64,000 nucleotides of DNA from SAR116 cluster alpha proteobacterium HIMB100. Lineage in GTDB: Bacteria > Pseudomonadota > Alphaproteobacteria > Puniceispirillales > Puniceispirillaceae. The translations under genes were made by a program, and so were the position numbers. The DNA lies in contig AFXB01000010.1 of NCBI GenBank assembly GCA_000238815.2, forward strand, positions 124,001 to 188,000, read 5' to 3'. Each line of letters opens with the position of its first letter. Within the stretch, counting starts at the first letter, position 1. This document shows, piece after piece, positions 9,347 through 18,678 of this stretch. The notes under the pieces were generated by a model. That model made no database searches, was not told the origin of the DNA, and was given only the letters and a program-made list of their open reading frames with translations.

Positions 9347-10369
9347 ATGACTTTGCCTGACCGCCTTTCTGAACAAGCTGTGCCCGCATCTCTTGACGGG
9401 CTGGTTGGTCTGTGCGCGCCCGCTATGGATCATGTTAATGAGGTAATCCTCGCCCGCATGGCCTCAGACGTGCCGCTGATCCCGGAGCTGGCCGGCCATC
9501 TGGTTGCTGCCGGGGGCAAAAGGATGCGCCCGATGATGTGTATTGCCGGGGCAATCGCCGCTTCCGGGCAAACAGATGTACCCGAACAAGCCTTAAAGCT
9601 GGCTGCGGCGGTTGAATTTATTCACAGCGCAACCCTGTTGCATGATGATGTTATTGACAAATCAGACAAACGGCGCGGCCGCGATACTGCCAACGCGCTC
9701 TGGGGGAATGAGGCGTCTGTGCTGGTCGGCGATTTTCTGTTTGCCCGTTCCTTTGAGCTGATGGTGGAGACAGATGACCTGGCTATCCTTGGCCTGTTAT
9801 CTTCAGCCTCTGCGCGGATTACCGAAGGGGAAGTCAAACAGATGACCATGGTGGGCGCCCCGAACAGCCCGTTATCTGATTATCTGTCTGTGATCACCAA
9901 CAAAACAGCGATTTTGTTTGCTGCAGCCGCTGAGGCTGGCGCACGTGTCGGCGGCGGCAATAAACAAATGTGTCAGGCGCTGCATCTGTATGGGCTGCAT
10001 TTAGGTATGGCCTTTCAGATTTGTGACGATGCGCTTGATTATGAAGCTGACCCTGCCGATATGGGCAAAAATTCGGGTGATGATTTTTACGAGGGCAAGG
10101 TCACGCTTCCGGTTATCCTGGCCTGGCAGGACGGGGATACAGATGAACGCGCCTTCTGGCAACGCACCTTAAGTGAGGGTGAGATCAGCGACAGTGATTT
10201 ACAGACAGCACGCGCCTGTCTCGCCCGTCATGAGGCTGTGCCGCGTGCACTGGCCTTTGCCCGTGAAGAGATAGAAAAAGCCATTACCGCGCTGGATATC
10301 CTGGCAGACGGGCCGGTGAAAACGGCCCTGACCGCGGCCGCCCTGTTCGCCGGCAAACGGGCCTATTAG
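9347..10369 (+). CDS. ispB: Polyprenyl (octaprenyl-type) diphosphate synthase
   Basis: This 340-residue trans-prenyl chain elongating enzyme makes the long isoprenoid tail of ubiquinone. The first aspartate-rich motif is LLHDDVIDKSDKRRG (near residue 100) and the second is ICDDALDYEAD (near residue 225), both needed for magnesium-diphosphate binding. The GGKRMRPMM segment is also conserved. Length fits the family; the final tail length (C40 versus C45 or C50) cannot be read safely. It is divergent from DUF2007, with a candidate promoter and leader hairpin upstream. No strong Shine-Dalgarno is seen before the ATG. Confidence 0.93.
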   Translation: MTLPDRLSEQAVPASLDGLVGLCAPAMDHVNEVILARMASDVPLIPELAGHLVAAGGKRMRPMMCIAGAIAASGQTDVPEQALKLAAAVEFIHSATLLHDDVIDKSDKRRGRDTANALWGNEASVLVGDFLFARSFELMVETDDLAILGLLSSASARITEGEVKQMTMVGAPNSPLSDYLSVITNKTAILFAAAAEAGARVGGGNKQMCQALHLYGLHLGMAFQICDDALDYEADPADMGKNSGDDFYEGKVTLPVILAWQDGDTDERAFWQRTLSEGEISDSDLQTARACLARHEAVPRALAFAREEIEKAITALDILADGPVKTALTAAALFAGKRAY

Positions 10370-10836
10370 ACAGGTCTTTTCCTTAGCACTGTCCAGACGG
10401 CGAAGGCTTTTCTGTCCCTGAGCGGCGCAGATGAGAGTTTTTTGATCATATATACAGCACCCCCTATATCGGACTGAACAGAAGCGCGGCTGAGTCGGAA
10501 CGCCGGATCATAATCAGCCTTGTGACGTTTATTCTGAAGATCTGAAAATACAGCCGCCACAAGCTGAATGTCATCTGGAAATGCGGGCATAACCTTTCGG
10601 TCTGCAAACTGCCTCTTTGCAAAGCCGTGCTCCACACTTCTGTAAACCTGATCCCAAGCTCGGCTGTCTTTCAGTTTCTCGCCCACAAAACAGTCTACGC
10701 AATTCTAGCACAAGGCATGAAACAAGGCGTAATAGGCTGTACTTATTGCCCGCTTTTAATCTGACTTTAGCGGCCTGCCGCATTCGGGAGGTTGGGCAAG
10801 CTTTCGGGCTGTTTTAATGAGGTCTTCAGGTTTCAT
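10366..10836 (-). pseudogene. HEPN-like protein gene interrupted by two in-frame stops
   Basis: From an ATG at 10836 the frame reads MKPEDLIKTARKLAQPPECG, meets TAA at codon 27 (10756-10758), continues with KRAISTAYYALFHALC, meets TAG at codon 44 (10705-10707), then continues with NCVDCFVGEKLKD... for over 100 residues to 10366. Without the stops it would give one 156-residue protein. The AYYALFH and RHKADYDP segments are typical of a small helical HEPN-like family found in many alphaproteobacteria. No frameshift is needed, so decay is by nonsense changes only. A GTG at 10686 could still start a 106-residue fragment lacking the N-terminal helices. Its 3' end overlaps ispB by four bases. The function of the intact family is not known to me. 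Confidence 0.75.
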
Positions 10837-10852
10837 AACCAAATGAGTTTAA

Positions 10853-11473
10853 TTCTGCTGGTGTGGCATAATTAAACATCGAAACGATGCCTAACTGCAG
10901 CAATTCCTGCAGCGGAGATCGCCGCGCCGCCTGCCTGAGGAGGTTCGGCATCAGCTGGCCGGGCTGTTGGGGGTAGATGAGCAGCTGTTGCGGGCAGAGC
11001 CCGGCTACAGGCCTGCCCCGCCCGGGCAGACAGATGAAAGGCCTGCCGGCTATCCGCCTCTGCCCGCCCGTCTGGTACAGGTGCCGTTCCTGGAAGTGGA
11101 GGTCAGCGCCGGCGGCGGATTTGATTATGTAGCAGAAGACACTACAGCAGGCTGGCCATTTGACTGGTCATTGCTGGGCACAATTCATGACGGCGCGCCT
11201 GATGATTTGCGACTGGTCATTGTGCGCGGTAGTTCCATGATACCACTGCTGAAAGACGGGGATATGTTGCCGGTCAATACAGCAGACACACAACCCAGCC
11301 CGCCCGGTATTTTCGTGCTGTTTGACGACATCAGGCCGATGGTCAAAACGCTGGGATTGCTACCCGGCAGCAGCACAGTAGAACCGCTGGTCCGAATTTC
11401 TTCAGACAATACGCACTATTAAGCTTATCAGCGCCGCCTGTTTGAGATAGGTATAAAAGAAAAGATCATCTAG
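10853..11473 (+). pseudogene. Decayed S24 (LexA/CI-like) repressor-peptidase gene
   Basis: The readable core at 10967-11422 encodes an S24-type domain: VRGSSMIPLLKDGDMLPV holds the serine nucleophile and PMVKTL the lysine. Upstream in the same frame the sequence reads KHRNDA, then TAA (10892-10894) where homologues have tyrosine (RNDAYLQQF), then LQQFLQRRSPRRLPEEVRHQLAGLLGVDE, the helix-turn-helix end. Downstream, after ISSDNTHY, a TAA (11420-11422) interrupts a frame that continues AYQRRLFEIGI to a TAG at 11473. The first part of the DNA-binding domain is not recoverable in one frame. This is a broken phage-repressor-type regulator. A truncated protein from a TTG at 10967 cannot be excluded. 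Confidence 0.7.
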
Positions 11474-11590
11474 TTTGGCCGCCGCCTGAGCCGCTGACAC
11501 ACAGCATCAGGGCTATCTACAGAGACCAGCAGGGCTGCAGATATTCAAGGCAGACCAAGGTGAGGGCAGACAGCTGGCAGGGTAAAGAAA

Positions 11591-13102
11591 ATGAGACGAT
11601 TTCGTGGACAAAGCCGAAGGAGCCGCCCCGCGCAGCAGGGCATCAGGCTGCCGCGCAACGCCCCTGATATCGAGCTGGAGATAGAGCGTATCGGCGGGCG
11701 TGGCGACGGGATCGGAACCGCCGGTTACAAGTTAAATTATGAAACAGCGGACTGGCCGGTATTTGTGCCCGGAACGCTGGTTGGTGAGCAGGTACGGGCA
11801 CGCCCGACCGCCGCAACCGCACAAGGCATCACAGCAGAAATTATAGAGCTGATTCGGACCAGCCCGGATCGGGCTGAGCCTGTCTGCAGCGTGTTTGGTG
11901 CAGGTCAGGGCTGTGGCGGCTGTGCCTTTCAGCATATGTCAGAGACTGCCTATCGCCAGACCAAGACAGAGGCGTTCACAGGGCTGCTGGAGAAAGCCGG
12001 GCTGACCCCAAAGATTTTGCCGCCGGTCTGGACAGAGATGGCAGGACGCAGGCGGGCAAAGCTGGCCTACCGGCGCACAACAGACCAGTTCATCACCGGT
12101 TTTGCCGGCCGGGGCAGCCATTTTATCTATCCGCTGGAGAGCTGCGGCATCCTCAGCCCGGCACTGAAAGAGGTGACAGACGCGCTAGCAGACTGGGCCG
12201 CGCCCTGTTTTACGGCCGGCGAGACCGGCACAATCCAGATCAATATGCTGAGCGGCGGGGCAGATCTTCTGATCCGGCCAGATCAGGACATCCCTGCAGA
12301 GAGGCTGACGGTCTTAAGTGAGCGGGCAGCGGCCTGTCTGCGCGGCGGGCCCGGCCTGGTGCGGCTGGCCCTGCTGCCGCCAGGGTCAGCTGAGCCGGTC
12401 TTGCTGCTGGCCCCGGCAGAAGCGACGCTTTATCTGGACAAGGCTGTTGGCGGGCAGACGTTAGTGCCGCCACCAGGGGCCTTTCTGCAGGCCAGCACAG
12501 AGGCTGAAACCGCGCTGATCACAGCCGTTCTGGCCGCAGCAGATATCACCGACGGGGCCAGGCCACACATCATTGACCTGTATTGCGGGGTGGGGACATT
12601 TTCGCTTCCGCTTCTGGGCTGCGGGGCGAGCCTGAACGGATATGAGGAAGATAAAGCCGCGGTTGACGCGCTGGTGGCCGCAGCCAGGGCAGCCGGATTT
12701 GGCAACCGCACAGAGGCGGTTATGCGCGATCTGAACGCTGCGCCGGTACGCGCAGATGAGCTGGCAGACGCAGATATTGTGCTGATTGACCCGCCACGTC
12801 AGGGCGCCGCCGCACAAATTGCAGAACTGGCAAAGCTGGGGCAGATGTCTGTCGCCCCAACAATAGTGATGCCAAAAGTAATTCCAAAAGTGATCATGGT
12901 GTCCTGTAATCCCTTTACCGCGCTGCGGGATATCAACCTGCTGGTGCAGGCAGGATGGCACCTGGATCAGGTGCAGATGATTGACCAGTTCGTGCGCACC
13001 GCCCATACCGAAATGGTCGCCTGTCTTCACCATACTGGCGGGCCTGAGGGGGCTTACTGGGCTGGCGCACAGACAAAAACAGGCCAGCAGAGACAGAGAT
13101 GA
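11591..13102 (+). CDS. TrmA/RlmD-family RNA m5U methyltransferase
   Basis: The 503-residue protein methylates a uridine in rRNA or tRNA at C5. A basic N-terminus and TRAM domain (IERIGGRGDGIG, from about residue 30) precede an iron-sulfur cluster site with cysteines in VCSVFGAGQGCGGCAFQH and ESCGIL. The SAM-binding motif is IIDLYCGVGTFSLPL (near residue 330), the IDPPRQG motif follows, and the catalytic cysteine is in MVSCNPFTALRD. Layout matches RlmD/RumA (23S U1939), but the site is not provable from sequence. The ATG of the RHH gene overlaps its stop by four bases. Upstream (11474-11590) I see only short noncoding sequence. Confidence 0.9.
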   Translation: MRRFRGQSRRSRPAQQGIRLPRNAPDIELEIERIGGRGDGIGTAGYKLNYETADWPVFVPGTLVGEQVRARPTAATAQGITAEIIELIRTSPDRAEPVCSVFGAGQGCGGCAFQHMSETAYRQTKTEAFTGLLEKAGLTPKILPPVWTEMAGRRRAKLAYRRTTDQFITGFAGRGSHFIYPLESCGILSPALKEVTDALADWAAPCFTAGETGTIQINMLSGGADLLIRPDQDIPAERLTVLSERAAACLRGGPGLVRLALLPPGSAEPVLLLAPAEATLYLDKAVGGQTLVPPPGAFLQASTEAETALITAVLAAADITDGARPHIIDLYCGVGTFSLPLLGCGASLNGYEEDKAAVDALVAAARAAGFGNRTEAVMRDLNAAPVRADELADADIVLIDPPRQGAAAQIAELAKLGQMSVAPTIVMPKVIPKVIMVSCNPFTALRDINLLVQAGWHLDQVQMIDQFVRTAHTEMVACLHHTGGPEGAYWAGAQTKTGQQRQR

Positions 13103-13320
13103 GACGCTATTCGCTGAGCCTGCATGGGCACCGCACCTCTGTTTCGCTGGAGCCGGAATTCTGGGCCGCGCTGAACATGCTGGCCGCACAGCAGGGCCTG
13201 TCAACAGCCGGACTGGTGCAGCAGATTGATGATCAGCGGATCACAAAAAGCGCAAAAGGCGGGCTGTCCTCGGCGATCAGAGTCTATGTGCTGACCAGCT
13301 CACAACAAAACAGAGGGTAA
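13099..13320 (+). CDS. Ribbon-helix-helix domain protein (RHH_4 type)
   Basis: This 73-residue protein starts LSLHGHRTSVSLEPEFWAAL, followed by a helical LAAQQGLSTAGLVQQID segment and SSAIRVYVL. This is the pattern of the alphaproteobacterial RHH_4 family, short DNA-binding-type proteins with no well-defined targets. It overlaps the stop of the m5U methyltransferase gene (ATGA) and is likely cotranscribed with it. There is no adjacent toxin gene, so a toxin-antitoxin role is not supported. Confidence 0.85.
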   Translation: MRRYSLSLHGHRTSVSLEPEFWAALNMLAAQQGLSTAGLVQQIDDQRITKSAKGGLSSAIRVYVLTSSQQNRG

Positions 13321-13448
13321 GACAGGCGCGTGACGGCGGGCAAAGGCCAGCAGATGGCGCAAATATGCTATTGCCGCCGGGGCAGACCAGCCTAGAGTCA
13401 GGAACAGATCAGTAAAGGTGACCAGACCAAAGAACAGGGATTGATCAA

Positions 13449-14207
13449 ATGACCGCGCACCCCCCACAAACGCCCCTGAGGATCGGGCTGCTGCAGACCG
13501 GCCAGAACCGGGCTGAGCTGGCCGGATTTGACGAATATCCGGTACTGTTTGACCGGCTGCTGAACCCGGCCGGTGCGCCGCGCTGGTGCGAGCTAGTCAC
13601 GTACCGCGTGCTGGACGGCACCTTTCCGGACGATACAGATGCCTGTGCGGCCTATATCGTCACCGGGTCTGCAGCAGGCATTTATGAGGCACATGACTGG
13701 ATCGCCCCGCTGATGGCGTTTATTCAGGCCTGTTATGACGCTGACATCCCCCAGCTGGGCATTTGTTTCGGGCATCAGGCAATTGCCAAAGCCCTGGGCG
13801 GGACCGTGGAAAAGTGGCATCAGGGCTGGGGCGTGGGTGTGCGCCGCATGACTATTTGTGACCAGCCCGGATTTCTGGCAGCAGACAAAGACAATCTGGA
13901 TCTGATTTATTTTCATCAGGATCAGGTCACAAAGCTGCCTGATGGGGCGGTCAGGCTAGCAACAAACACATTTTGCGCAAACGGCGGCTTTACCCTCGGC
14001 CAGTCTGTATTCTGTCTGCAGGGACATCCCGAATTTGACGCTGACTATTCAGCAGCCCTGCTGCAGGCGATCACCGCAAAGGTCGGCGAAGACCGGGCCG
14101 CCGCCGGACAAGCCAGCCTGGACCAGCCAACAGATGCTGCAGAGGTGGGCAGTTGGATCAAAGCCTTTTTCACCACTGCGCTGGCCGCAAAAGGACAAGC
14201 CGCATGA
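13449..14207 (+). CDS. Class I glutamine amidotransferase (GMP-synthase-like)
   Basis: The 252-residue protein is a stand-alone class I GATase. The nucleophile cysteine is in LGICFGHQAIAKALGG (near residue 105) and the histidine-glutamate pair in LQGHPEFDADY (near residue 195). Such proteins hydrolyse glutamine or gamma-glutamyl compounds; no synthetase partner is encoded beside it. Its TGA overlaps the ATG of the hydantoinase A gene, so the two are translationally coupled, which hints at a shared amide or 5-oxoproline/hydantoin pathway. Substrate unknown. Confidence 0.88.
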   Translation: MTAHPPQTPLRIGLLQTGQNRAELAGFDEYPVLFDRLLNPAGAPRWCELVTYRVLDGTFPDDTDACAAYIVTGSAAGIYEAHDWIAPLMAFIQACYDADIPQLGICFGHQAIAKALGGTVEKWHQGWGVGVRRMTICDQPGFLAADKDNLDLIYFHQDQVTKLPDGAVRLATNTFCANGGFTLGQSVFCLQGHPEFDADYSAALLQAITAKVGEDRAAAGQASLDQPTDAAEVGSWIKAFFTTALAAKGQAA

Positions 14208-16315
14208 GCCTGGTATTAGGTTTGGATACAGGCGGGACCTTTACCGATGCCGCCTTGCTGGATACCGCCAGCGGAACGGTTCTGGCCACCGCAAAAGCGC
14301 TGACCACACGCGCAGATTTATCCATCGGTGTGGGCGGGGCCATCGCCGCCTGTCTGGAGAATTGGGGCGGGCCGCCACAGACCATCAGCCGCATCAGCCT
14401 GTCCACAACCCTGGCTACAAATGCCGTGGTTGAAGGGGTTGGCGGACGTGTGGGCCTGATCCTGATCGGATTTGATGACAAGGTAATGGAACGGGCCGGG
14501 CTCGGTGCCGCGCTGGGGGCAGACCCGGTGCTGCAGATTGCCGGCGGACATAAAGCAGATGGCCGGCAACAGGCACCGCTGGATGAGGCCGGGCTGGGTT
14601 CAGCTGTCGATGAGATGGCCGCACAGGTCGCCAGTTGGGCAGTGGCCGGACATTTTGCCACTCGCAACCCCGCACATGAAGCAAAGACACGAGAAATTCT
14701 GCAGCACAGAACCGGATTGCCGGTGACCTGCAGCCATGAGCTGTCTGATGCGCTGGGCGGACCAAAGCGGGCTCTGACAACGGTGCTGAATGCGAGGCTG
14801 ATCAGCCTGCTGGACCGGTTGGTCGGCGCCACTGAAGCCGAAATGATCCGGCTGGGCCTGGCCTGTCCGTTAATGGTGGTCAAAGGCGACGGATCCCTGC
14901 TGCAGGCCGGATATGCACGCGGACGACCCGTGGAAACGGTGCTGTCGGGCCCGGCAGCCAGCCTGAGCGGGGCGGCGTTTCTGGCCGGACAGACAGACGC
15001 ACTAGTCGCAGATATTGGCGGCACAACAACAGATATCGCACGGCTGCGCGGCGGGGCGGTGCAGACATCAAAAGACGGGGCCATGGTCGGCGGCTGGCGC
15101 ACATGTGTGGAAGCTGCCCATATCCGCACATCCGGCCTGGGCGGCGATTCAGAAGTCAGAGTACGCGGGCGCGATATGGTGGCCGGGGTCAATCTGGGCC
15201 CGCGCCGGGCGGTGCCGTTAAGCCTGCTGGCAACAGAACATCCGCAGATCAAACAGAGCTTGGAGGCGCAGCTGGGTCAGGCCATTGCGCAAACCACAGA
15301 TGGCCGGTTTGTGATCCCGCTGATGAGTGAAGCAGCTGGCGGCGTACCAGACTGGCTGACCCGGTCTGAGCAGAAGCTGGCGCAGTTCCTGATCGATAAA
15401 GGGGTCTGTGCGCTGGCCGATGCAGCAACCACACAAGTCGCGCTGGGGGCGGTTGACCGGCTGGTGCGGCGCGGGCTGGTGATGTTATCCTGTTTCACGC
15501 CCACAGATGCGGTGCATGTGCTGGGCCGATTCACCCGTTTTGATACAGACGCCGCCCGGCTGGGCGCAGACTTGCTGGCGCGGCAGAAATCAGGTGCCGG
15601 AGAACCGATTGCCGCAGATGGCGCAGGCGCAGCCCGGCTGGTGACAGAGGCGCTGACTGAGGCCTCGGCGCTGGCGCTGATGGATGCCGGGCTGGCAGAT
15701 GATGTGAGCTATAAAAGCGGGCAGACAAGCGGGCTTAAAACCCCCCGGGCAGAGCCAGGACCAGGCGGTGGGGCAGACCATCTGATCTCCTCCAGCGGAG
15801 TGCTGCGCCAGGCATTACGCGGATCCAACACAGGGGCAGCAGTGCAGATTTCACTCAAGCTGGGGATCCCTCTGGTCGGGCTGGGCGCCTCTGCGGCCAC
15901 TCATTATCCGGCCATCGCAGAGGGGCTGGGCGCAGAGCTGGTGGTCCCTGAGCATGCCGATGTGGCCGGCGCAGTCGGCGCGGCAGCAGGGGCCGTGCGG
16001 CAAAAAGTGCTGGTGCTGGTCACCCAGCCCTCAGACGGGGTGTTCCGGGTGCATCTGCCTAACGGGCCAAAAGATGTGAACACACAAAATGAAGCCGTGA
16101 CACTGGCCAGAGCCGCAGCCGAAGCCGGAGCCAAAGCGCGGGCGACCGCCGCCGGGGCGGCAGGGGATGTGGAGCTGCACGTGGCCGAGGCAATTGATGA
16201 GGTGCCAGTGGGGCCGGATAAGCAGCTGTTCCTTCAGGCCGTGATCACCGCCGAAGCCAAATCACCCTCCGTTGAAAAAATCGCTCCATCGGGTGTGATA
16301 GCACAAAAAGGTTAA
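14204..16315 (+). CDS. Hydantoinase/oxoprolinase A family protein
   Basis: The 703-residue protein begins SLVLGLDTGGTFTDAALLD, the phosphate-binding loop of the HyuA/oxoprolinase ATPase fold, and has a second nucleotide site at VADIGGTTTDIARLRGG. HyuA proteins open hydantoin or 5-oxoproline rings with ATP, usually with a HyuB partner. I chose the ATG at 14204 because it overlaps the upstream GATase stop (ATGA) and starts at the conserved motif; an earlier in-frame ATG at 14153 lies inside the GATase gene. No HyuB is adjacent. The precise substrate is unknown. Confidence 0.88.
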   Translation: MSLVLGLDTGGTFTDAALLDTASGTVLATAKALTTRADLSIGVGGAIAACLENWGGPPQTISRISLSTTLATNAVVEGVGGRVGLILIGFDDKVMERAGLGAALGADPVLQIAGGHKADGRQQAPLDEAGLGSAVDEMAAQVASWAVAGHFATRNPAHEAKTREILQHRTGLPVTCSHELSDALGGPKRALTTVLNARLISLLDRLVGATEAEMIRLGLACPLMVVKGDGSLLQAGYARGRPVETVLSGPAASLSGAAFLAGQTDALVADIGGTTTDIARLRGGAVQTSKDGAMVGGWRTCVEAAHIRTSGLGGDSEVRVRGRDMVAGVNLGPRRAVPLSLLATEHPQIKQSLEAQLGQAIAQTTDGRFVIPLMSEAAGGVPDWLTRSEQKLAQFLIDKGVCALADAATTQVALGAVDRLVRRGLVMLSCFTPTDAVHVLGRFTRFDTDAARLGADLLARQKSGAGEPIAADGAGAARLVTEALTEASALALMDAGLADDVSYKSGQTSGLKTPRAEPGPGGGADHLISSSGVLRQALRGSNTGAAVQISLKLGIPLVGLGASAATHYPAIAEGLGAELVVPEHADVAGAVGAAAGAVRQKVLVLVTQPSDGVFRVHLPNGPKDVNTQNEAVTLARAAAEAGAKARATAAGAAGDVELHVAEAIDEVPVGPDKQLFLQAVITAEAKSPSVEKIAPSGVIAQKG

Positions 16316-16316
16316 C

Positions 16317-16340
16317 ATCCCGTTGGAAGGGGATATTTTT
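16317..16340 (+). terminator. Possible intrinsic terminator after hyuA-like gene
   Basis: ATCCC (16317-16321) pairs with GGGAT (16330-16334) and is followed by ATTTTT. The stem is only 5 bp but lies directly after the stop codon. Weak. Confidence 0.4.
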
Positions 16341-16391
16341 CACTCACCGCGCGGCTGTACCGTCAGAAAAATCATCAACTAGGGGGAAAAA

Positions 16392-16468
16392 TGGTGGGCC
16401 CGGCAGGACTCGAACCTGCAACAACACGGTTATGAGCCGTGGGTTCTAACCAATTGAACTACAGGCCC
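16392..16468 (-). tRNA. tRNA with CAU anticodon (Met elongator or Ile2)
   Basis: The minus strand folds as a full 77-nt tRNA: acceptor GGGCCTG/CGGGCCC, D-arm GTTC/GAAC, anticodon stem CACGG/CCGTG with loop CTCATAA (anticodon CAT), variable TTGTT, T-arm GCAGG-TTCGAGT-CCTGC, discriminator A and an encoded CCA end. A CAT anticodon can mean elongator methionine or, after lysidine modification, isoleucine reading AUA. It is not an initiator because the first acceptor pair is a G-C Watson-Crick pair. I cannot separate the two elongator options by eye. Confidence 0.95.
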
Positions 16469-16571
16469 CACATTACACCTTCCTTAAACTCCCGCCTTTT
16501 TTTGACTGTGGCACAGACATCATCGGGGGTGCCCCTTTTTCAGGCTGTCTCTTACTTGCCGCATCACACAG

Positions 16572-16599
16572 AAAAAGGCAAGCGCTTTGCGGTCCTGCC
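16572..16599 (-). terminator. Intrinsic terminator after rpoD
   Basis: On the minus strand GGCAGG pairs with CTTGCC (one G-U), with an inner CGC-AAA-GCG stem, followed immediately by TTTTT. It lies about 20 bases beyond the rpoD stop. Confidence 0.65.
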
Positions 16600-16618
16600 C
16601 CCATTGTGTTTTAAAAAA

Positions 16619-18616
16619 TCAATGTTCCAGGAAAGAGCGCAATTTACGCGAACGTGACGGGTGTTTTAATTTGCGTAAGGCTTTTGCCTCAATCTGGCGG
16701 ATCCGTTCACGCGTGACAGAGAATTGCTGGCCCACCTCTTCCAGCGTGTGATCGGTGTTCATGCCAATGCCAAAACGCATCCGCAAGACCCGCTCTTCAC
16801 GCGGGGTGAGCGAGGCCAGAACCCGTGTCGTGGTTTCACGCAGGTTAGAATGAATGGCCGCATCCAGAGGCTGGACAGCGTTTTTATCCTCGATGAAATC
16901 ACCTAGCTGGCTGTCTTCCTCATCACCAATCGGCGTCTCCAAGCTGATCGGCTCTTTGGCGATTTTCAGGACCTTGCGCACCTTATCCAGCGGCATAGAC
17001 AGCTTTTCAGCCAGTTCTTCGGGCGTCGGCTCGCGCCCGATTTCGTGCAGCATATGGCGCGAGGTGCGGACCAGCTTGTTAATGGTTTCGATCATATGGA
17101 CCGGAATCCGGATGGTGCGGGCCTGATCAGCAATCGAACGTGTGATCGCCTGGCGAATCCACCAGGTCGCATAGGTCGAGAATTTATAGCCGCGGCGATA
17201 TTCAAATTTATCCACCGCCTTCATCAGGCCGATATTGCCTTCCTGAATCAGATCAAGGAATTGCAGGCCGCGATTGGTGTATTTTTTGGCGATGGAGATC
17301 ACCAGCCGCAGATTGGCTTCCACCATTTCCTTTTTCGCCCGGGCGGCTTCACGCTGGCCGCGCTGGATGGTGTGGACCAGCGCCCGCAATTCGGGAATGG
17401 TGACGCCCACATCTGTTGCGATCAACTGCATTTTGGTGATGATGTCGCTGACCTCTTCTGCATGCTCGTCTTTCAATTTGGTCCAGCCTTTGGTCTTGGC
17501 TGCCTCACCTGGCCAGACATCCTGTGTCTCACAGCCTGACCATTTATCCATAAAGGCAGATCGCGCAATGCCGCAGGCCCCGGTCAGACGCAGCATTTTG
17601 CCATCTAATGTGGTCATATGCCGGTTCAGGTCTGAAAGCTGCTGGCCAAGGCTGTCCAGCCGCGAACTATGCAGACAGATATTCTGCATTTCTTCAACAA
17701 GCTGGATTTTCATTTCTGCCAGCTCGTCATCCTGGGCGGCGGTCAGGGTCTTGTTCTTGCACGCCGCCGCGACCTTTTTATCCTGCAGGGCCGCATATTT
17801 TTTGAATAATTTTTCGATCACGCTGATCTGGCCCATCACATCATCAAAGACAGCTGATTCCATTGCCGCCAAAGATAAGGTCATATCATCGAGATCATCA
17901 TCAGAGTTGCTGTCTCTGCCGGTTTCGCCGCCCTCTTCAGTGTCATCATCCTCATCATCGCTGATATCCTTGTCATCCTCATCAAGGTCATCATCATTAT
18001 CAGCGCTGAGCGGCTGGCCAGACGGCAGACCGCTATTATCTTCGATAGGAGAGCCGTTCAGCCGCACAAAGGTGAGGTCAAGATCAATGATATCGCGCAA
18101 CGGCACCACCCCGTCACGGACCTGTTCGGCCCAGGTCAGAAGCGCGCGCATCGCCAGAGGCGATTCACAAATGCCGCCGATCATCATCTCACGGCCAGCC
18201 TCAATCCGCTTGGCAATGGCAATCTCGCCTTCACGAGACAGCAATTCAACAGACCCCATCTCGCGCAGGTACATGCGGACCGGATCATCCGAGCCGCCCA
18301 CATCATTATCAGACAGATTGCCGGTGGCGCGGCCTTCTGTTGTCTCTGCCTCGTCACTGTCTGTTTCCACATCATCAGCAGCTTCAACTACATTGACGCC
18401 CATATCAGATAAAGAGGCCATCACATCTTCGATTTGTTCTGAGGTCAGCTCGCCCTGTGGCAGTGCCGCATTCAGTTCGTCATGGGTGACATAGCCGCGT
18501 TCCTTGCCCTTTTTGATCAGCGCTTTGACAGCGGTATTGCTGGTATCCAGAACAGGGGCATCATCATTCTGATCAGCCGCTGGCGGGCTGGCCTGTTTTG
18601 TTGTTTTGCGTGCCAT
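16619..18616 (-). CDS. rpoD: RNA polymerase primary sigma factor (sigma-70)
   Basis: The 665-residue protein is the housekeeping sigma factor. Region 1.1 is at the N-terminus, region 1.2 begins at [21 protein letters not shown], and a non-conserved acidic insert (an aspartate/glutamate-rich run near residues 205-235) follows. Region 2 has [40 protein letters not shown] and [13 protein letters not shown]. Region 4 ends with [27 protein letters not shown]. Of two ATGs six bases apart I chose 18616, because AGGGG then sits six bases upstream. It lies downstream of dnaG and yqeY on the same strand, the classical macromolecular synthesis grouping. Confidence 0.98.
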   Translation of the reverse strand: MARKTTKQASPPAADQNDDAPVLDTSNTAVKALIKKGKERGYVTHDELNAALPQGELTSEQIEDVMASLSDMGVNVVEAADDVETDSDEAETTEGRATGNLSDNDVGGSDDPVRMYLREMGSVELLSREGEIAIAKRIEAGREMMIGGICESPLAMRALLTWAEQVRDGVVPLRDIIDLDLTFVRLNGSPIEDNSGLPSGQPLSADNDDDLDEDDKDISDDEDDDTEEGGETGRDSNSDDDLDDMTLSLAAMESAVFDDVMGQISVIEKLFKKYAALQDKKVAAACKNKTLTAAQDDELAEMKIQLVEEMQNICLHSSRLDSLGQQLSDLNRHMTTLDGKMLRLTGACGIARSAFMDKWSGCETQDVWPGEAAKTKGWTKLKDEHAEEVSDIITKMQLIATDVGVTIPELRALVHTIQRGQREAARAKKEMVEANLRLVISIAKKYTNRGLQFLDLIQEGNIGLMKAVDKFEYRRGYKFSTYATWWIRQAITRSIADQARTIRIPVHMIETINKLVRTSRHMLHEIGREPTPEELAEKLSMPLDKVRKVLKIAKEPISLETPIGDEEDSQLGDFIEDKNAVQPLDAAIHSNLRETTTRVLASLTPREERVLRMRFGIGMNTDHTLEEVGQQFSVTRERIRQIEAKALRKLKHPSRSRKLRSFLEH

Positions 18617-18678
18617 CGTCATCCCCTTGTCCCGACCGGCCTGTCCGGTACGCGTTTTCCTGTGCTTTCCCCCCGGGG

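Noticed and set aside
14170-15252. Long minus-strand open frame inside the hydantoinase A gene (360 residues)
   Set aside because: It is fully antisense to a well-supported HyuA gene, is rich in serine/proline as expected of a shadow frame in G+C-rich DNA, and has no family features.
17274-18494. 406-residue plus-strand frame opposite rpoD
   Set aside because: Complement of the sigma-70 coding sequence; composition is serine-rich shadow and there is no ribosome-binding site or motif.
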